Source: Cupriavidus malaysiensis (GTDB lineage: Bacteria; Pseudomonadota; Gammaproteobacteria; Burkholderiales; Burkholderiaceae). From it: 64,000 bases of DNA. This document shows positions 11,581 through 21,840 of this stretch, piece after piece. The notes beneath the pieces are model-generated. The model was not told the DNA's origin. It worked only from the letters and a program-made list of their open reading frames with translations, and searched no databases. The stretch lies in contig NZ_CP017754.1 in NCBI RefSeq assembly GCF_001854325.1, positions 3,968,001 through 4,032,000 on the forward strand, written 5' to 3'. Position 1 is the stretch's first letter. Each line of letters starts with the position of its first letter. Position numbers and translations under genes: made by a program.

Positions 11581-12981
11581 TCAGGCGGAAGGGTGGTGCA
11601 CGGTCGCCTGCACGAACACATTGACGCCTGTGCTGTCGCAATAGACCTTGGGGTCCTGGCAGTTCGGCGGCAGCAACGACAGCATATTGGCCTCGTCGCG
11701 GTAGATCAGGTACCACTCGAGCATGTGTTCCATGCTGAATTTCTCGGGGTTGCTCGCATGCACGTTGGTGGCGAGGACCGAGCCGCCTTCATAGGTACGC
11801 GAGGCAAAGTAGCTGATCAGGCGCGAGCACACCTTGTCGGACAGGTAGTCGAACAGGCCCGCGCAGTAGACGGCGTCGAACTCCTGCAGGTTGGGGTCCG
11901 GCGCGATGCGCCGCTTCAGCAGATCGTGCACCGACTGGTGCACGTACTCGACCTGCACGCGCGCGCCGGCACGGGCGGCGGCGCCTTCGATGCGCTCGCG
12001 CGTATAGGCCAGCGTCTCCTCGCTGAAATCCACCAGCTGGAACGACAGCAGTTCCGGATTCGGGTAGGTCTCGATGAAGCGCTGGATCTCGACCGCCGGT
12101 CCGCAGCCCACATTGAGCAGGCGGAACGGCCGCCCGGCGGCGCGCGCCTTCTCTGCCATGCCGTTCAGGTATTCGATCAGCAGCTCGATGCGGTTGCGGT
12201 GCGCGGCCGCCACCGCCGACTGCAGGAAGGTGGCGTTGACGATCTGGAAATAGGTGCTCGGCCCCTGGCGCGGATCGGACAGCAGCTGGTTGACCATCTC
12301 GTAGTCCCCCGCGTAGCCGAGCGGCTTGGTGTAGGTGCGGAAGACGAAAGGGGCGCGCAGCAGCAAGGGATGCAGCGCAGACTGCGTGAAGGTGCGGTGC
12401 ATCGGTGCGAGTTCGGGCTCCACCTGCAGTGCCTCGCCCTCCAGCATCGCGGAATAGTGGCGGATCCTGTCGCCGATCGGCTGGGCCAGTTCCAGGAACA
12501 CGTCCATGCGCAGCGTCTCGCCTTCCTTCGGCAGCACGGTGGTCATGTCGACCTGTTCGACCCAGCGCGAGACGTCGGAGAGAAAGGCCCGCATCTCGTT
12601 GACCACGATCTGGTAGTCGCGGCGGATGCGGAAGCGCTCGGTCCATTCCTGCACGAAGGAACGGGATTCCTGGCCCACCGAGGCGGGCTCGCCCGTCATC
12701 TCGGACAGCTCGCGCCACTCCTCGATCAGGGTCACCGACACGACCGCCGTCAGGCCGGTATTGACCAGGCTGATCACCACGGCCTTGCCGAAATAAGCGT
12801 TCTTGGTCCCCATCTTGACCGACAGGTCGGACAGCACCTCACTGACCTGGACGATCGAATAGGGATTGTAGATTTCCATCACCAGAGACTTTCTCTGGAG
12901 ATTGATGATCGTGCCTCGCACCTGCTCGCCCTGCGAGTTGCGGAAGCTGACCACCGGATCGATTTGCGTTTGGGAGTACAC
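11581..12981 (-). CDS. phcB: PhcB-type SAM-dependent methyltransferase (quorum signal synthase)
   Basis: The 466-residue protein starts at GTG (12981; MYSQTQIDPVV); no in-frame ATG lies before residue 35. The C-terminal half is a class I methyltransferase: motif I RLLNVGCGPAVEIQRFI, acidic loop FQLVDFSEETLAY, and EFDAVYCAGLFDYL. The N-terminal 100 residues (SFRNSQGEQVRGTIINLQRKS...) look like a small beta-barrel, weakly PilZ-like. In Ralstonia PhcB methylates a 3-hydroxy fatty acid to the diffusible signal 3-OH-PAME or 3-OH-MAME; the actual product here is not deducible. First gene of phcBSRQ. Confidence 0.9.
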   Translation of the reverse strand: MYSQTQIDPVVSFRNSQGEQVRGTIINLQRKSLVMEIYNPYSIVQVSEVLSDLSVKMGTKNAYFGKAVVISLVNTGLTAVVSVTLIEEWRELSEMTGEPASVGQESRSFVQEWTERFRIRRDYQIVVNEMRAFLSDVSRWVEQVDMTTVLPKEGETLRMDVFLELAQPIGDRIRHYSAMLEGEALQVEPELAPMHRTFTQSALHPLLLRAPFVFRTYTKPLGYAGDYEMVNQLLSDPRQGPSTYFQIVNATFLQSAVAAAHRNRIELLIEYLNGMAEKARAAGRPFRLLNVGCGPAVEIQRFIETYPNPELLSFQLVDFSEETLAYTRERIEGAAARAGARVQVEYVHQSVHDLLKRRIAPDPNLQEFDAVYCAGLFDYLSDKVCSRLISYFASRTYEGGSVLATNVHASNPEKFSMEHMLEWYLIYRDEANMLSLLPPNCQDPKVYCDSTGVNVFVQATVHHPSA

Positions 12982-13315
12982 GGTATTGCGCCAGGGAAAT
13001 CCGAGAAACGCTGTGGGCCGGCCGCTTCAGGTCGGGCCGACCCGGCACAGCACATGGGCGAGACGGACGCGCGGCTTGCGCGCCGCTGTCCGACGCTACG
13101 TCAGGAACGCATAGGGATAGCCTTCGGCTTTGCCGGGTGCAGCCGCGCGGCGAATGTCCGCTAGCCTGCCGCAGGCCTGCAGCCCGGAGGGAAATTGCAG
13201 CGGACCATTGTACTGTGGCGACGGGTGGCGTACAACCGACCTGGCGAGGGGTGCCGAGGCCACCTCGTAGCGTGCTCGCGGCGTGCCTGCCCGCCGTGTT
13301 CCGACCAGGACCGCC
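12982..13315. other. Gene-free region upstream of phcB
   Basis: About 330 bases between phcB and the yceI terminator, with no supported ORF. It must carry the phcB promoter on the minus strand. I see no strong -35/-10 pair and no clear Shine-Dalgarno before the GTG start, suggesting activator-dependent transcription or weak translation. The reading frames here are shadows with poor composition. Confidence 0.5.
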
Positions 13316-13348
13316 AACGAAAAACGGGCCGGCAAAGCCGGCCCGTTT
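13316..13348 (-). terminator. Intrinsic terminator of the yceJ-yceI-yceI operon
   Basis: Perfect 12-bp arms 13322-13333 and 13337-13348 (AAACGGGCCGGC and complement) around a 3-base loop. On the minus strand the stem is followed by a T run (13318-13324), placed about 20 bases after the yceI stop at 13369. Confidence 0.88.
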
Positions 13349-13368
13349 CTGGCGCAATGGATCCGGAC

Positions 13369-13959
13369 TCAGTCCGCGCGCACGCCCTCGACCTGGATGG
13401 CCAGCTTCACTTCCGGCTTGAAGCCCATCTTCAGCGCGTAGTCGACACCGAAGTCGGCGCGGCTGAAGGTGCCCACGGCGTCGGCGCCGCAGACTTCACG
13501 CTTGAGCATCGGGTGCTGGATGCACTTGAAATCGCTGATATTGAGCTGCACCGGCTTGGACACGCCATGCAGCGTCAGCACGCCATCGATCGCGGTCGGC
13601 ACGTCACCGTTGAACTTGATGAACTTGCCCTTGTAGCTGGCCTCCGGGAAGGCCTGCACGTTGAGCATGTCGGGGCTCTTCACGTGTTCGTTCAGCTTGC
13701 TGTTGCCGAAATCGATCGAGGCCGGGTCGATCTTGACGTCGACCGAGCCGGTCTTGGCCTCGCGGTCCAGGGTGACCACGCCGCTCGACTTGGTGAACTT
13801 GCCGCGCCACGTCGATACGCCGCCCATGTGGTCGGCCGCGAAGCTCGGGTAGGTATGCGTCGGGTCGAGGTTGTAGGTCACGCTGGCGGCGGAGGCCACG
13901 CCGACGGCGGCGGTGGCGGACAGGGCCGCGACGGCGGCGAGGATGGTGCGCAGTTTCAT
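13369..13959 (-). CDS. YceI family periplasmic protein (first copy)
   Basis: YceI proteins are secreted lipocalin-like barrels that bind isoprenoid or other amphiphilic ligands. The 196-residue product has a signal peptide ([24 protein letters not shown]) and YceI motifs: [39 protein letters not shown] and [14 protein letters not shown] near the middle. Two cysteines in [15 protein letters not shown] may form a disulphide. It is the last gene of a cytochrome b561-YceI-YceI operon, 67 bases after its paralogue. Confidence 0.93.
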   Translation of the reverse strand: MKLRTILAAVAALSATAAVGVASAASVTYNLDPTHTYPSFAADHMGGVSTWRGKFTKSSGVVTLDREAKTGSVDVKIDPASIDFGNSKLNEHVKSPDMLNVQAFPEASYKGKFIKFNGDVPTAIDGVLTLHGVSKPVQLNISDFKCIQHPMLKREVCGADAVGTFSRADFGVDYALKMGFKPEVKLAIQVEGVRAD

Positions 13960-14026
13960 GGGTTCTCCCTGCAGGACGGATAAGACGGGTTGGACGGGTT
14001 GGAATGGGGAACAGGCCGCGGGCGGA

Positions 14027-14611
14027 TCAGCCCTGCTTCCTGGCCGGGGTGACGATGTGGAACTTGACCTGGACTTCGTCGGCGACCACCGAAGTGTCCT
14101 TCCACTCGCCGTCGCCGATATTGAAGGCGTTACGCTTGATCGGCAGCACGCCTTCGAAGACCTGGACGCCGCCCTCCTGGCGATAGCTTGCCGGCACCAC
14201 GATGTCGACGGTCTTGCCCTTGATGGTCAGCTTGCCGGCCACGTCGTACTTGCCGGCGGCACCGCCCTTGATGCTGGTGGACTGGAAGACGGCCTTCGGA
14301 TACTTGGCGGCGTCGAACCAGTCGCGCCCTTTCAGTTCCTTGGTGGTCTCGGCATCGCCGATCTCGAAGCTGGCGACGTCGATCTCCATCTTGGCCGACG
14401 AACTGGCCAGCTTGGCGGGATCGAAAGCGACCGTCGCATCGAATTTCTTGAACTTGCCCTCCATGGGTACGCCGATCTGGCGGGCGACCGCCGTGACCGA
14501 GCTCTTGGCCGCATCGACCTGGGCCCAGGCGGAAGGAATCGCGGCGCCGGCGGCGGCCAGGACTGCCGCGCCTGCCAGGGCCAGCGCACGGGGACGGAAA
14601 TTGCGGTTCAT
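14027..14611 (-). CDS. YceI family periplasmic protein (second copy)
   Basis: The 194-residue YceI protein has a signal peptide ending IPSAWAQ. Motifs include [50 protein letters not shown] and [18 protein letters not shown]. The DPTHT entry typical of the family is replaced by DAAKS, so it is a divergent paralogue of the downstream copy rather than a recent duplicate. Sits 82 bases after the cytochrome b561 gene in one operon. Confidence 0.93.
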   Translation of the reverse strand: MNRNFRPRALALAGAAVLAAAGAAIPSAWAQVDAAKSSVTAVARQIGVPMEGKFKKFDATVAFDPAKLASSSAKMEIDVASFEIGDAETTKELKGRDWFDAAKYPKAVFQSTSIKGGAAGKYDVAGKLTIKGKTVDIVVPASYRQEGGVQVFEGVLPIKRNAFNIGDGEWKDTSVVADEVQVKFHIVTPARKQG

Positions 14612-14693
14612 CGAATGACTCCTGTCAAAATCGTGGCGCTACGCGCCATTCTGCGTTGGCAATGCGAGGACGTGACCGGGAAACGGCCGACGC

Positions 14694-15236
14694 CTACTTG
14701 AGAAACGGCAGCATGCGGGCCAGCGTGCCGTCCCGGTTGACGAACTGGTGCTTGACGGCGGCGGCGGCATGGACGACGACGATCGCGGCCATCAGGTAGT
14801 TCAGCCATTCGTGGGCCGGCTTGAGCGCGGCCTTCAGCGCGTCATTGGGCTCGATCAGCGCGGGCATGTGCCACAGGCCGAGAAAGACCACCGGTACGCC
14901 CGCCGCCGAACTGTAGAAATAGCCGGTGAGAGGCACCACGAGGATCAGCAGGTAAAGCAGGTGGTGCGCGCCGGCGGCGGCCTTGACCTGCCACGCGGGC
15001 GTGCCCGCGGCCGGGGCCGGCGCACCCTTGGCGCCCCGCCAGAGCACACGGACCAGCGCCAGTGCGAAGATGGTCACGCCCATCCACTTGTGCCAGGAAA
15101 AAAGCTTGAGCTTGGTCGGGGTCAGCCCGGGAATACCCGTCATGTAGAGACCCAGGGCGAAAGCCGCGAAGATCAGCAAGGCCACGAGCCAGTGCAGGCT
15201 GATGGCGATGGGGCCGTAGGCAGCTTTGGAACGCAT
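14694..15236 (-). CDS. Cytochrome b561 family di-haem membrane protein
   Basis: The 180-residue protein has four membrane helices and the histidine ligands of the b561 family: SLHWLVALLIFAAFALG, KLFSWHKWMGV, AAGAHHLLYLLILVVPLTGY and KPAHEWLNYLMAAIVVVHAAAAVKHQF. It probably passes electrons between quinol and a periplasmic partner. Pairing with YceI genes matches the yceJ-yceI arrangement of Escherichia coli; the natural partner is unknown. Confidence 0.93.
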   Translation of the reverse strand: MRSKAAYGPIAISLHWLVALLIFAAFALGLYMTGIPGLTPTKLKLFSWHKWMGVTIFALALVRVLWRGAKGAPAPAAGTPAWQVKAAAGAHHLLYLLILVVPLTGYFYSSAAGVPVVFLGLWHMPALIEPNDALKAALKPAHEWLNYLMAAIVVVHAAAAVKHQFVNRDGTLARMLPFLK

Positions 15237-15378
15237 GGACTCTCCCTGCCCGTGGCGGGCGTTGCACGATCTTTGAGAATTTGAGAAGGGCCGCCGGAAA
15301 CCGTTCCTGGCAGCGCCTTGGATTCTCGCATTATTGAGCGCCCGGGGGGATCATGAGCAGGCCGAACTTAATTCAGTT

Positions 15379-15395
15379 ATTCAATATTTTTGAAT
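15379..15395. promoter_or_regulatory. AT-rich inverted repeat upstream of the cytochrome b561 gene
   Basis: ATTCAA-N5-TTGAAT (arms 15379-15384 and 15390-15395) lies in an AT-rich island (15365-15397) that stands out from the GC-rich surroundings, about 150 bases upstream of the cytochrome b561 start. It may be an operator or promoter element; the binding protein is unknown. Confidence 0.35.
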
Positions 15396-15440
15396 TGAGC
15401 GCGCCGGCGACCCGGCGCACGGCAACATATCGGCCGCCAT

Positions 15441-15468
15441 GAAAAAAGCCACCCTCGCGGGTGGCTTC
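15441..15468 (-). terminator. Intrinsic terminator of purB
   Basis: Stem AGCCACCC (15447-15454) with GGGTGGCT (15459-15466) around TCGC; on the minus strand it is followed by six T residues. It lies 24 bases beyond the purB stop codon. Confidence 0.88.
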
Positions 15469-15491
15469 TCGACGCAGCGGGGCGCGGCCGC

Positions 15492-17138
<1,647 letters not shown>

Positions 17139-17144
17139 TTAGCC

Positions 17145-17217
17145 TGTTACGAAGTGCATCGGGCACGGACGCCAACGCCGGCCGGCCGTGCCACGAGCGC
17201 CGATGCACTTCATAACA
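17145..17217. repeat. Nested inverted repeat directly upstream of the yibF-like gene
   Basis: Outer arms 17145-17161 and 17201-17217 (TGTTACGAAGTGCATCG against CGATGCACTTCATAACA) match at 16 of 17 positions. An inner 7-bp stem, GGCACGG (17162-17168) with CCGTGCC (17186-17192), continues the outer stem on its 5' side. The element ends 16 bases before the yibF ATG, so it would form a large 5'-UTR hairpin. A TATACT at 17117-17122 could be the -10 upstream of it. It could be regulatory or a decayed repeat element. Confidence 0.75.
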
Positions 17218-17233
17218 AGCTCAAGGGGAGCAT

Positions 17234-17848
17234 ATGAAGCTGATTGCATCGCAGACGAGCCCTTACGCGCGCAAGGTGCGCGTGGTAATGGCGGAGAAGA
17301 AGATCGACTACCAGCTCGTCGAAGAGAACGTCTGGTCGCCCGACACCACCATCGGCCAGTTCAATCCGCTCGGCAAGGTGCCCTGCCTGATGATGGAAGA
17401 CGGCGGCGCGATCTTCGACTCCCGTGTCATCGTCGAGTATGTGGACACGCTGACACCGGTCAGCCGCCTGATCCCGCAGGGCGGACGCGAACGGCTGGAA
17501 GTACGCTGCTGGGAGGCGCTGGCCGACGGCGTGCTCGACGCCGCGCAGCTGGTGCGCCTGGAAGGCACCCAGCGCGAGCCCGGAGAACGCAGCGAGCGCT
17601 GGGTCCAACGCCAGCTCGGCAAGATCGACGCGGCGCTGGTCGCCATGGCCAACGGCCTGGCGGATCGCCCCTGGTGCTCGGGCAACCACTATTCGCTGGC
17701 CGATATCGCGGTGGGCTGCGCGCTGGGCTACCTGGACTTCCGCTTCCCCGAGATCCCCTGGCGCCAGCGGCATCCGAACCTGGCGGCCTACCAGGACAAG
17801 CTGGCCAAGCGCCAGTCCTTCCTCGATACCGAGCCGCCGCGCGGCTGA
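17234..17848 (+). CDS. yibF: Glutathione S-transferase family protein, YibF type
   Basis: The 204-residue protein has a thioredoxin-fold N-domain (MKLIASQTSPYARKVRVVMAEKK) with the glutathione-binding QFNPLGKVPCL and IFDSRVIVEYVD segments, and an alpha-helical C-domain. EALADGVLDAAQLVRLE and the ending SFLDTEPPRG closely follow E. coli YibF, whose substrate is not established. A GGGGAG ribosome binding site lies at 17224-17230. It is convergent with mnmA. Confidence 0.9.
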   Translation: MKLIASQTSPYARKVRVVMAEKKIDYQLVEENVWSPDTTIGQFNPLGKVPCLMMEDGGAIFDSRVIVEYVDTLTPVSRLIPQGGRERLEVRCWEALADGVLDAAQLVRLEGTQREPGERSERWVQRQLGKIDAALVAMANGLADRPWCSGNHYSLADIAVGCALGYLDFRFPEIPWRQRHPNLAAYQDKLAKRQSFLDTEPPRG

Positions 17849-17858
17849 CACCCGGAGC

Positions 17859-17882
17859 GGGCTGTGCCCCAGCGCACAGCCC
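17859..17882. terminator. Hairpin between convergent yibF and mnmA
   Basis: Perfect 9-bp arms GGGCTGTGC (17859-17867) and GCACAGCCC (17874-17882) around a six-base loop fill the 40-base gap. There is no T tract on either side, so termination may be weak or Rho-assisted. Confidence 0.55.
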
Positions 17883-17888
17883 TGCGCC

Positions 17889-18968
17889 CTACTGGATGAT
17901 GCCGCCGCCCAGGCACACGTCGCCGTCGTACAGCACGGCCGATTGACCCGGCGTCACCGCCCACTGCGGCTCGTCGAAGGCGAGCTCCAGCGTGTCCTCC
18001 CCCGCCTGCGCCACCATGCAGGGTGCATCGCTCTGCCGGTAGCGCGTCTTGGCCGACAACCGCCGGCCCGCCGCGGGCGGCTCGCCGGCCACCCACGACA
18101 GGTCGGCTGCGGCCAGCTCCGTCGTCTGCAGCCAGGGATGGTCATGCCCCTGCACGACATAGAGCGTATTGGCAGCCATGTCCTTGCGTGCCGCATACCA
18201 GGCATCGCCGTTGCCATCGCGGCTGCCGCCCAGGCCGATGCCCTTGCGCTGGCCCAGCGTATAGAAGGCGAGGCCGATGTGCTCGCCCACCACCTTGCCG
18301 TCCGCGGTCTTCATCGGGCCCGGCCGGGTCGGCAGGTAGCGGTTGAGGAAGTCTCGGAACGGACGCTCGCCGATGAAGCAGATACCGGTCGAGTCTTTCT
18401 TCTTCGCGTTGGGCAGGCCGATCTCGGCCGCGATCTCGCGCACGCGCGTCTTTGGCATCTCGCCCAGCGGGAACAGGGTACGCGACAATTGCGCCTGGTT
18501 CAGGCGATGCAGGAAATAGCTCTGGTCCTTGGTGTGATCGAAGGCCTTGAGCAGTTCGAAGCGCCCGCCCGCCGCCTCGCGCACGCGCGCATAGTGGCCG
18601 GTGGCGATGGTCTGCGCGCCCAGCGACATGGCGTGGTCGAGGAAGGCCTTGAACTTGATCTCGGCGTTGCACAGCACGTCCGGGTTGGGCGTGCGGCCGG
18701 CCGAGTACTCGCGCAGGAATTCGGCGAACACGCGGTCCTTGTACTCGGCGGCGAAGTTCACCGCTTCCACGTCGACACCGATCAGGTCGGCCACCGACAC
18801 CACATCGAGCCAGTCCTGGCGCGTCGAGCAGTACTCGCCGTCGTCGTCATCCTCCCAGTTCTTCATGAACAGGCCGATGACTTCATAGCCCTGCTGCTTG
18901 AGCAGCCAGGCCGTGACCGAGGAATCGACGCCACCGGACATGCCGACCACCACGCGCTTGCCGCTCAT
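17889..18968 (-). CDS. mnmA: tRNA-specific 2-thiouridylase MnmA
   Basis: MnmA installs the 2-thio group on U34 of Lys, Glu and Gln tRNAs using ATP and a sulphur relay. The 359-residue protein has the PP-loop [15 protein letters not shown], the catalytic C100 (NPDVLCN) and C197 ([12 protein letters not shown]). The start ATG at 18968 overlaps the stop of the upstream nudJ gene (ATGA). The nudJ-mnmA pair with purB nearby is also seen in E. coli. Confidence 0.97.
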   Translation of the reverse strand: MSGKRVVVGMSGGVDSSVTAWLLKQQGYEVIGLFMKNWEDDDDGEYCSTRQDWLDVVSVADLIGVDVEAVNFAAEYKDRVFAEFLREYSAGRTPNPDVLCNAEIKFKAFLDHAMSLGAQTIATGHYARVREAAGGRFELLKAFDHTKDQSYFLHRLNQAQLSRTLFPLGEMPKTRVREIAAEIGLPNAKKKDSTGICFIGERPFRDFLNRYLPTRPGPMKTADGKVVGEHIGLAFYTLGQRKGIGLGGSRDGNGDAWYAARKDMAANTLYVVQGHDHPWLQTTELAAADLSWVAGEPPAAGRRLSAKTRYRQSDAPCMVAQAGEDTLELAFDEPQWAVTPGQSAVLYDGDVCLGGGIIQ

Positions 18969-19456
18969 GGCTGCCCTGCCTTGCCCAGCGCCGAGCTGTG
19001 CGTGAACAGCGCGTCGAGCGCGAAGCGCTTGCCGGCCAGGTAGTCGTCGACACAGGCCTGCACCAGCGGCGTGCGATGACGTTCGGGACAGGCGCGCACC
19101 TCGTCCGCGCTCATCCACACCGTGCGCACGATGCCGGTGTCCAGCTTGCGGCCGCTCTCGAGGGCACCCAGCTCGCCGGTAAAGGCGAAGCGCACATAGG
19201 TGACGTCCTTGCCGGTGCGCGAAGACCTGGCGCGACCCATGTAGCAGCCGAGCAAGGCGCGCGGCTCGAAGGCGTGCGCGGTTTCCTCCAGCGTTTCGCG
19301 GATGACGGCGTGGATCAGGCTCTCACCCTCTTCGAGATGGCCGGCGGGCTGGTTCAGGCGCAGGCCCTCCGGCGTCTCTTCTTCCACCAGCAGGAAGCGG
19401 CCGCCGCGCTCGATGACGGCGGCAACGGTGACGCTGGCCTTCCAATCGTTTGACAT
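18965..19456 (-). CDS. nudJ: NUDIX hydrolase, NudJ type
   Basis: NudJ hydrolyses pyrophosphates of nucleotides or thiamine-related substrates. The 163-residue product ([27 protein letters not shown]) has a NUDIX box [24 protein letters not shown] prefer the ATG at 19456 to an upstream in-frame TTG at 19465. The stop overlaps the mnmA start, indicating translational coupling. A TAAAAT -10-like site lies at 19483-19488. Confidence 0.9.
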   Translation of the reverse strand: MSNDWKASVTVAAVIERGGRFLLVEEETPEGLRLNQPAGHLEEGESLIHAVIRETLEETAHAFEPRALLGCYMGRARSSRTGKDVTYVRFAFTGELGALESGRKLDTGIVRTVWMSADEVRACPERHRTPLVQACVDDYLAGKRFALDALFTHSSALGKAGQP

Positions 19457-19530
19457 GATGCTCAATATTTAGGCAATCCGGCATTTTACCGGTTGCCGGG
19501 GCATCATGCAGGAAGGCAGCGGCGACCGCT

Positions 19531-20499
19531 TCAAGCCGGCAGGTCTGCCAGGGCCTGCTCGAGCGCCTTGACCAGGCCCGCGCTGGCAGGCTGCAGCGGG
19601 CGCCGCACTTCCGCGCGCACCAGCCCGCACAGCGCCAGCGCGGCCTTCACCGGGACCGGATTGGGCTCGGAGAACAGCAGGCCGACCAGCGGCTGCAGTT
19701 GCGCGAACAAGGCGCGGGCCGCTTCGTGGTGTCCGCTGCGCACCAGCCGCGCAAGCCGCACGAACAGGTCGGGACGCACGTGGGCCGAAGCCGGCACGGC
19801 GCCAGCGCCGCCGGCCAGCAGGTGCACCAGCATGGCGGCATCCTCGCCGCAGAAGACGTCGAGCGGTGCAGTGCCGGCGCCGCCGAGCGCCGGCGCTTCG
19901 CACTGCTTGATGGCAACGATGCGGGGGTGCACGGCGAGCCGGGCGATAAGCGGCGCCGACAGGCTGCAGCCGGTGCGCCCGGGTACGTTATAGAGCATCA
20001 GCGGGCGCCAGGTGGCAGCGGCCACCTGCTCGAAATGCCAGGCCATGCCGGCATCGCCGACACGCAGGTAGTAGGGCGGCGGCACCAGGTAGCCGGCCAC
20101 GTCGCAGCGGTCCAGCTGGCGCACCTGCTCGCACACGGCGGCGGTATCCACGCCGCCCACGCCTGCCATCACGGGCACGGCGCCGTCGAGTGCCTGCGTG
20201 ACGGCCGCCACCAGCGCGAGGCGCTCCCATGGGCGCAGCAGGCCGCCCTCCCCGGTCGTGCCGAGCAGGATCAGTCCGTCGACGCCCGCCTCCGCGTAAT
20301 GCAAGGCCAGGCGCTGCGCGCACGCCAGGTCGAGCTCACCGGCGTGCAGCGGCGTCACCATCGGCAGCCACAGGCCGTGCGCCAGCGCCCGGCTGCGCGC
20401 GGCCGCCGGCGCTTCGCGCCCGGCGGCCGGGCCGTCGTCGCCAGCGCCGCTGACATGGCACGCAGGGGCCGATCCGGTCTCCGCCTCAGTGCGCCACAT
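19531..20499 (-). CDS. DapA-like class I aldolase (dihydrodipicolinate synthase / N-acetylneuraminate lyase family)
   Basis: The family forms a Schiff base between a lysine and a 2-oxo acid and performs aldol reactions. The 322-residue protein has LILLGTTGEGG, the tyrosine motif LYNVPGRTGCSL (with the arginine that binds the dicarboxylate in true DapA) and the catalytic lysine in IVAIKQCEA. About 42 residues precede the barrel (WLPMVTPLHAGE), an unusual extension, so the true start may be later. It could be a second dihydrodipicolinate synthase or act on another 2-oxo acid. The first 14 bases overlap the end of the upstream small gene. Confidence 0.85.
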   Translation of the reverse strand: MWRTEAETGSAPACHVSGAGDDGPAAGREAPAAARSRALAHGLWLPMVTPLHAGELDLACAQRLALHYAEAGVDGLILLGTTGEGGLLRPWERLALVAAVTQALDGAVPVMAGVGGVDTAAVCEQVRQLDRCDVAGYLVPPPYYLRVGDAGMAWHFEQVAAATWRPLMLYNVPGRTGCSLSAPLIARLAVHPRIVAIKQCEAPALGGAGTAPLDVFCGEDAAMLVHLLAGGAGAVPASAHVRPDLFVRLARLVRSGHHEAARALFAQLQPLVGLLFSEPNPVPVKAALALCGLVRAEVRRPLQPASAGLVKALEQALADLPA

Positions 20500-20875
20500 G
20501 GTCGGGCTCCAGCGCCGTCGTCACACCGAACTCGGCCTCGGGCAGCGCCGCCATGATGGCGTGCATGGCCGCGTCGCGCCCGCCGCGCGCCACCTCCACA
20601 TGCAGCGTGGCCAGGCCGTGGCGATGATCGACCTCGACCACGTAGACGCGCGCCAGCCCGCCGATCGCACGGTGCAGGGACTGGCGCAAGGCATGCACCT
20701 GCGCCGAGGCCAGCGCCAGCCGCAAGCGGATCCAGCTGCCGGGCTGCTTGTCCGTCTCGGCCGCGAGGCGGGGCGCAGGAGCAAGCGCAGGCGCTGCAGC
20801 CTGGCTGGCGGCATGGCGCATGGAACGGCGTCGGGGCACGGCGGCAAAGGCCGCGGCTAGGCTTGGCTGTCGCAT
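20486..20875 (-). CDS. Hypothetical protein, possible alpha-beta (ACT/ferredoxin-like) fold
   Basis: The 129-residue product is not recognised. The first 45 residues are Ala/Arg-rich and low complexity. Residues 48-115 (WIRLRLALASAQVHALRQSLHRAI...RVYVVEVDHRHGLATLHVEV...) suggest beta-alpha-beta-beta-alpha-beta. Its stop overlaps the start of the DapA-like gene by 14 bases, so the two are probably co-translated; a regulatory or partner role for the aldolase is a guess. Confidence 0.6.
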   Translation of the reverse strand: MRQPSLAAAFAAVPRRRSMRHAASQAAAPALAPAPRLAAETDKQPGSWIRLRLALASAQVHALRQSLHRAIGGLARVYVVEVDHRHGLATLHVEVARGGRDAAMHAIMAALPEAEFGVTTALEPDHVAH

Positions 20876-20997
20876 GGATGGCTGGCCCGCGCTGGGCGGG
20901 TCGTCTGTTGGAGTGATTCCATGCTAAGGACGGCGGCCTCAAATTGATGCAGGTTTGGCGTGCTCGCGCGTCAACATGCCGTAAAGATCAGAAAAAG

Positions 20998-21840
20998 TCA
21001 GAAGCTCTTGGTGAGCGAGGCCCAGGCGGTGGCGCGGCCCACGTAGCGCCCGCTGGTATTGGTGTACACCGAGCGGTTCGCGTTGGTGTCGATGTACGCC
21101 ACCGCCAGCGAGAAGCCCTTGCCCAGGTCCTTGGTCAGCCCCACCTTCCAGTCCGTATACGACGCGTCCGTCACGTGCTGCACCTTCTGGTAGCCCACGT
21201 GCGCGTTGAACGTCAGGTCCCAGAAATTCAGCGGCACGTTCGCCGACAGGTCGATGTAGAAACTGTTCTTGCTGTCGTTGAAACCGAACAGGTTGGTCAG
21301 CGCGTGCGAGTACTTCAGGAACACCGGGCCGCTGCCGATCCCGCCGTACAGCTCCGTCGTGTGCGGCCGCGTGAAGCCCGTCGGGTAGTCGCCCGGGTAG
21401 TAGTACTGCAGCACCCCCACGTCATAGTTCCAGTCCAGCCCCGCCAGCGCGAAGGTGTTCTTGAAGCCGCCGTAGAAGTCCATCTCGATCGGCGCCGACA
21501 CCTGCGAGCTGCTGTCCGAGAGCCAGCTGATGTTCGAGTTCCAGTTGCCCACGTAGAAACCGCTCTCGTGCGCGTAGTCGAAGCCCCCCTGGATCGCCGG
21601 ATGGCGGTTGGTCTGCATCAGCCCGCGGTAGCGGTACTCGGTGGCCAGCGTCACATTGGCCGTGAACGTGTGCGGCGACGCCGGTGCCGCGTCCGCTGCC
21701 GGCGCGGCCGCCGCCGGTGCGGGCGTGGCTGCCGCGTCGCCGCTGCTCTGCGCAAAAGCGCCCGTGGCACCCAGGCAACCGGCCGCCAGCAGGCCGGCCA
21801 TGGCGGCGCGCCGCGCCGAAGGAAGGAAGAAAGACGTCAT
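20998..21840 (-). CDS. TorF family putative outer-membrane porin
   Basis: The 280-residue protein has a signal peptide (RAAMAGLLAAGCLGATGAFAQ), an Ala/Pro-rich linker, then a beta-barrel with alternating hydrophobic strands (FTANVTLATEYRYRGLMQT, GFYVGNWNSNISWL, ELYGGIGSGPVFLKYSHA) and a C-terminal aromatic residue (SLTKSF) typical of barrel insertion by BamA. Start chosen at the ATG at 21840, preceded by GGAG. The solute is unknown. Divergent from pntAA. Confidence 0.88.
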   Translation of the reverse strand: MTSFFLPSARRAAMAGLLAAGCLGATGAFAQSSGDAAATPAPAAAAPAADAAPASPHTFTANVTLATEYRYRGLMQTNRHPAIQGGFDYAHESGFYVGNWNSNISWLSDSSSQVSAPIEMDFYGGFKNTFALAGLDWNYDVGVLQYYYPGDYPTGFTRPHTTELYGGIGSGPVFLKYSHALTNLFGFNDSKNSFYIDLSANVPLNFWDLTFNAHVGYQKVQHVTDASYTDWKVGLTKDLGKGFSLAVAYIDTNANRSVYTNTSGRYVGRATAWASLTKSF

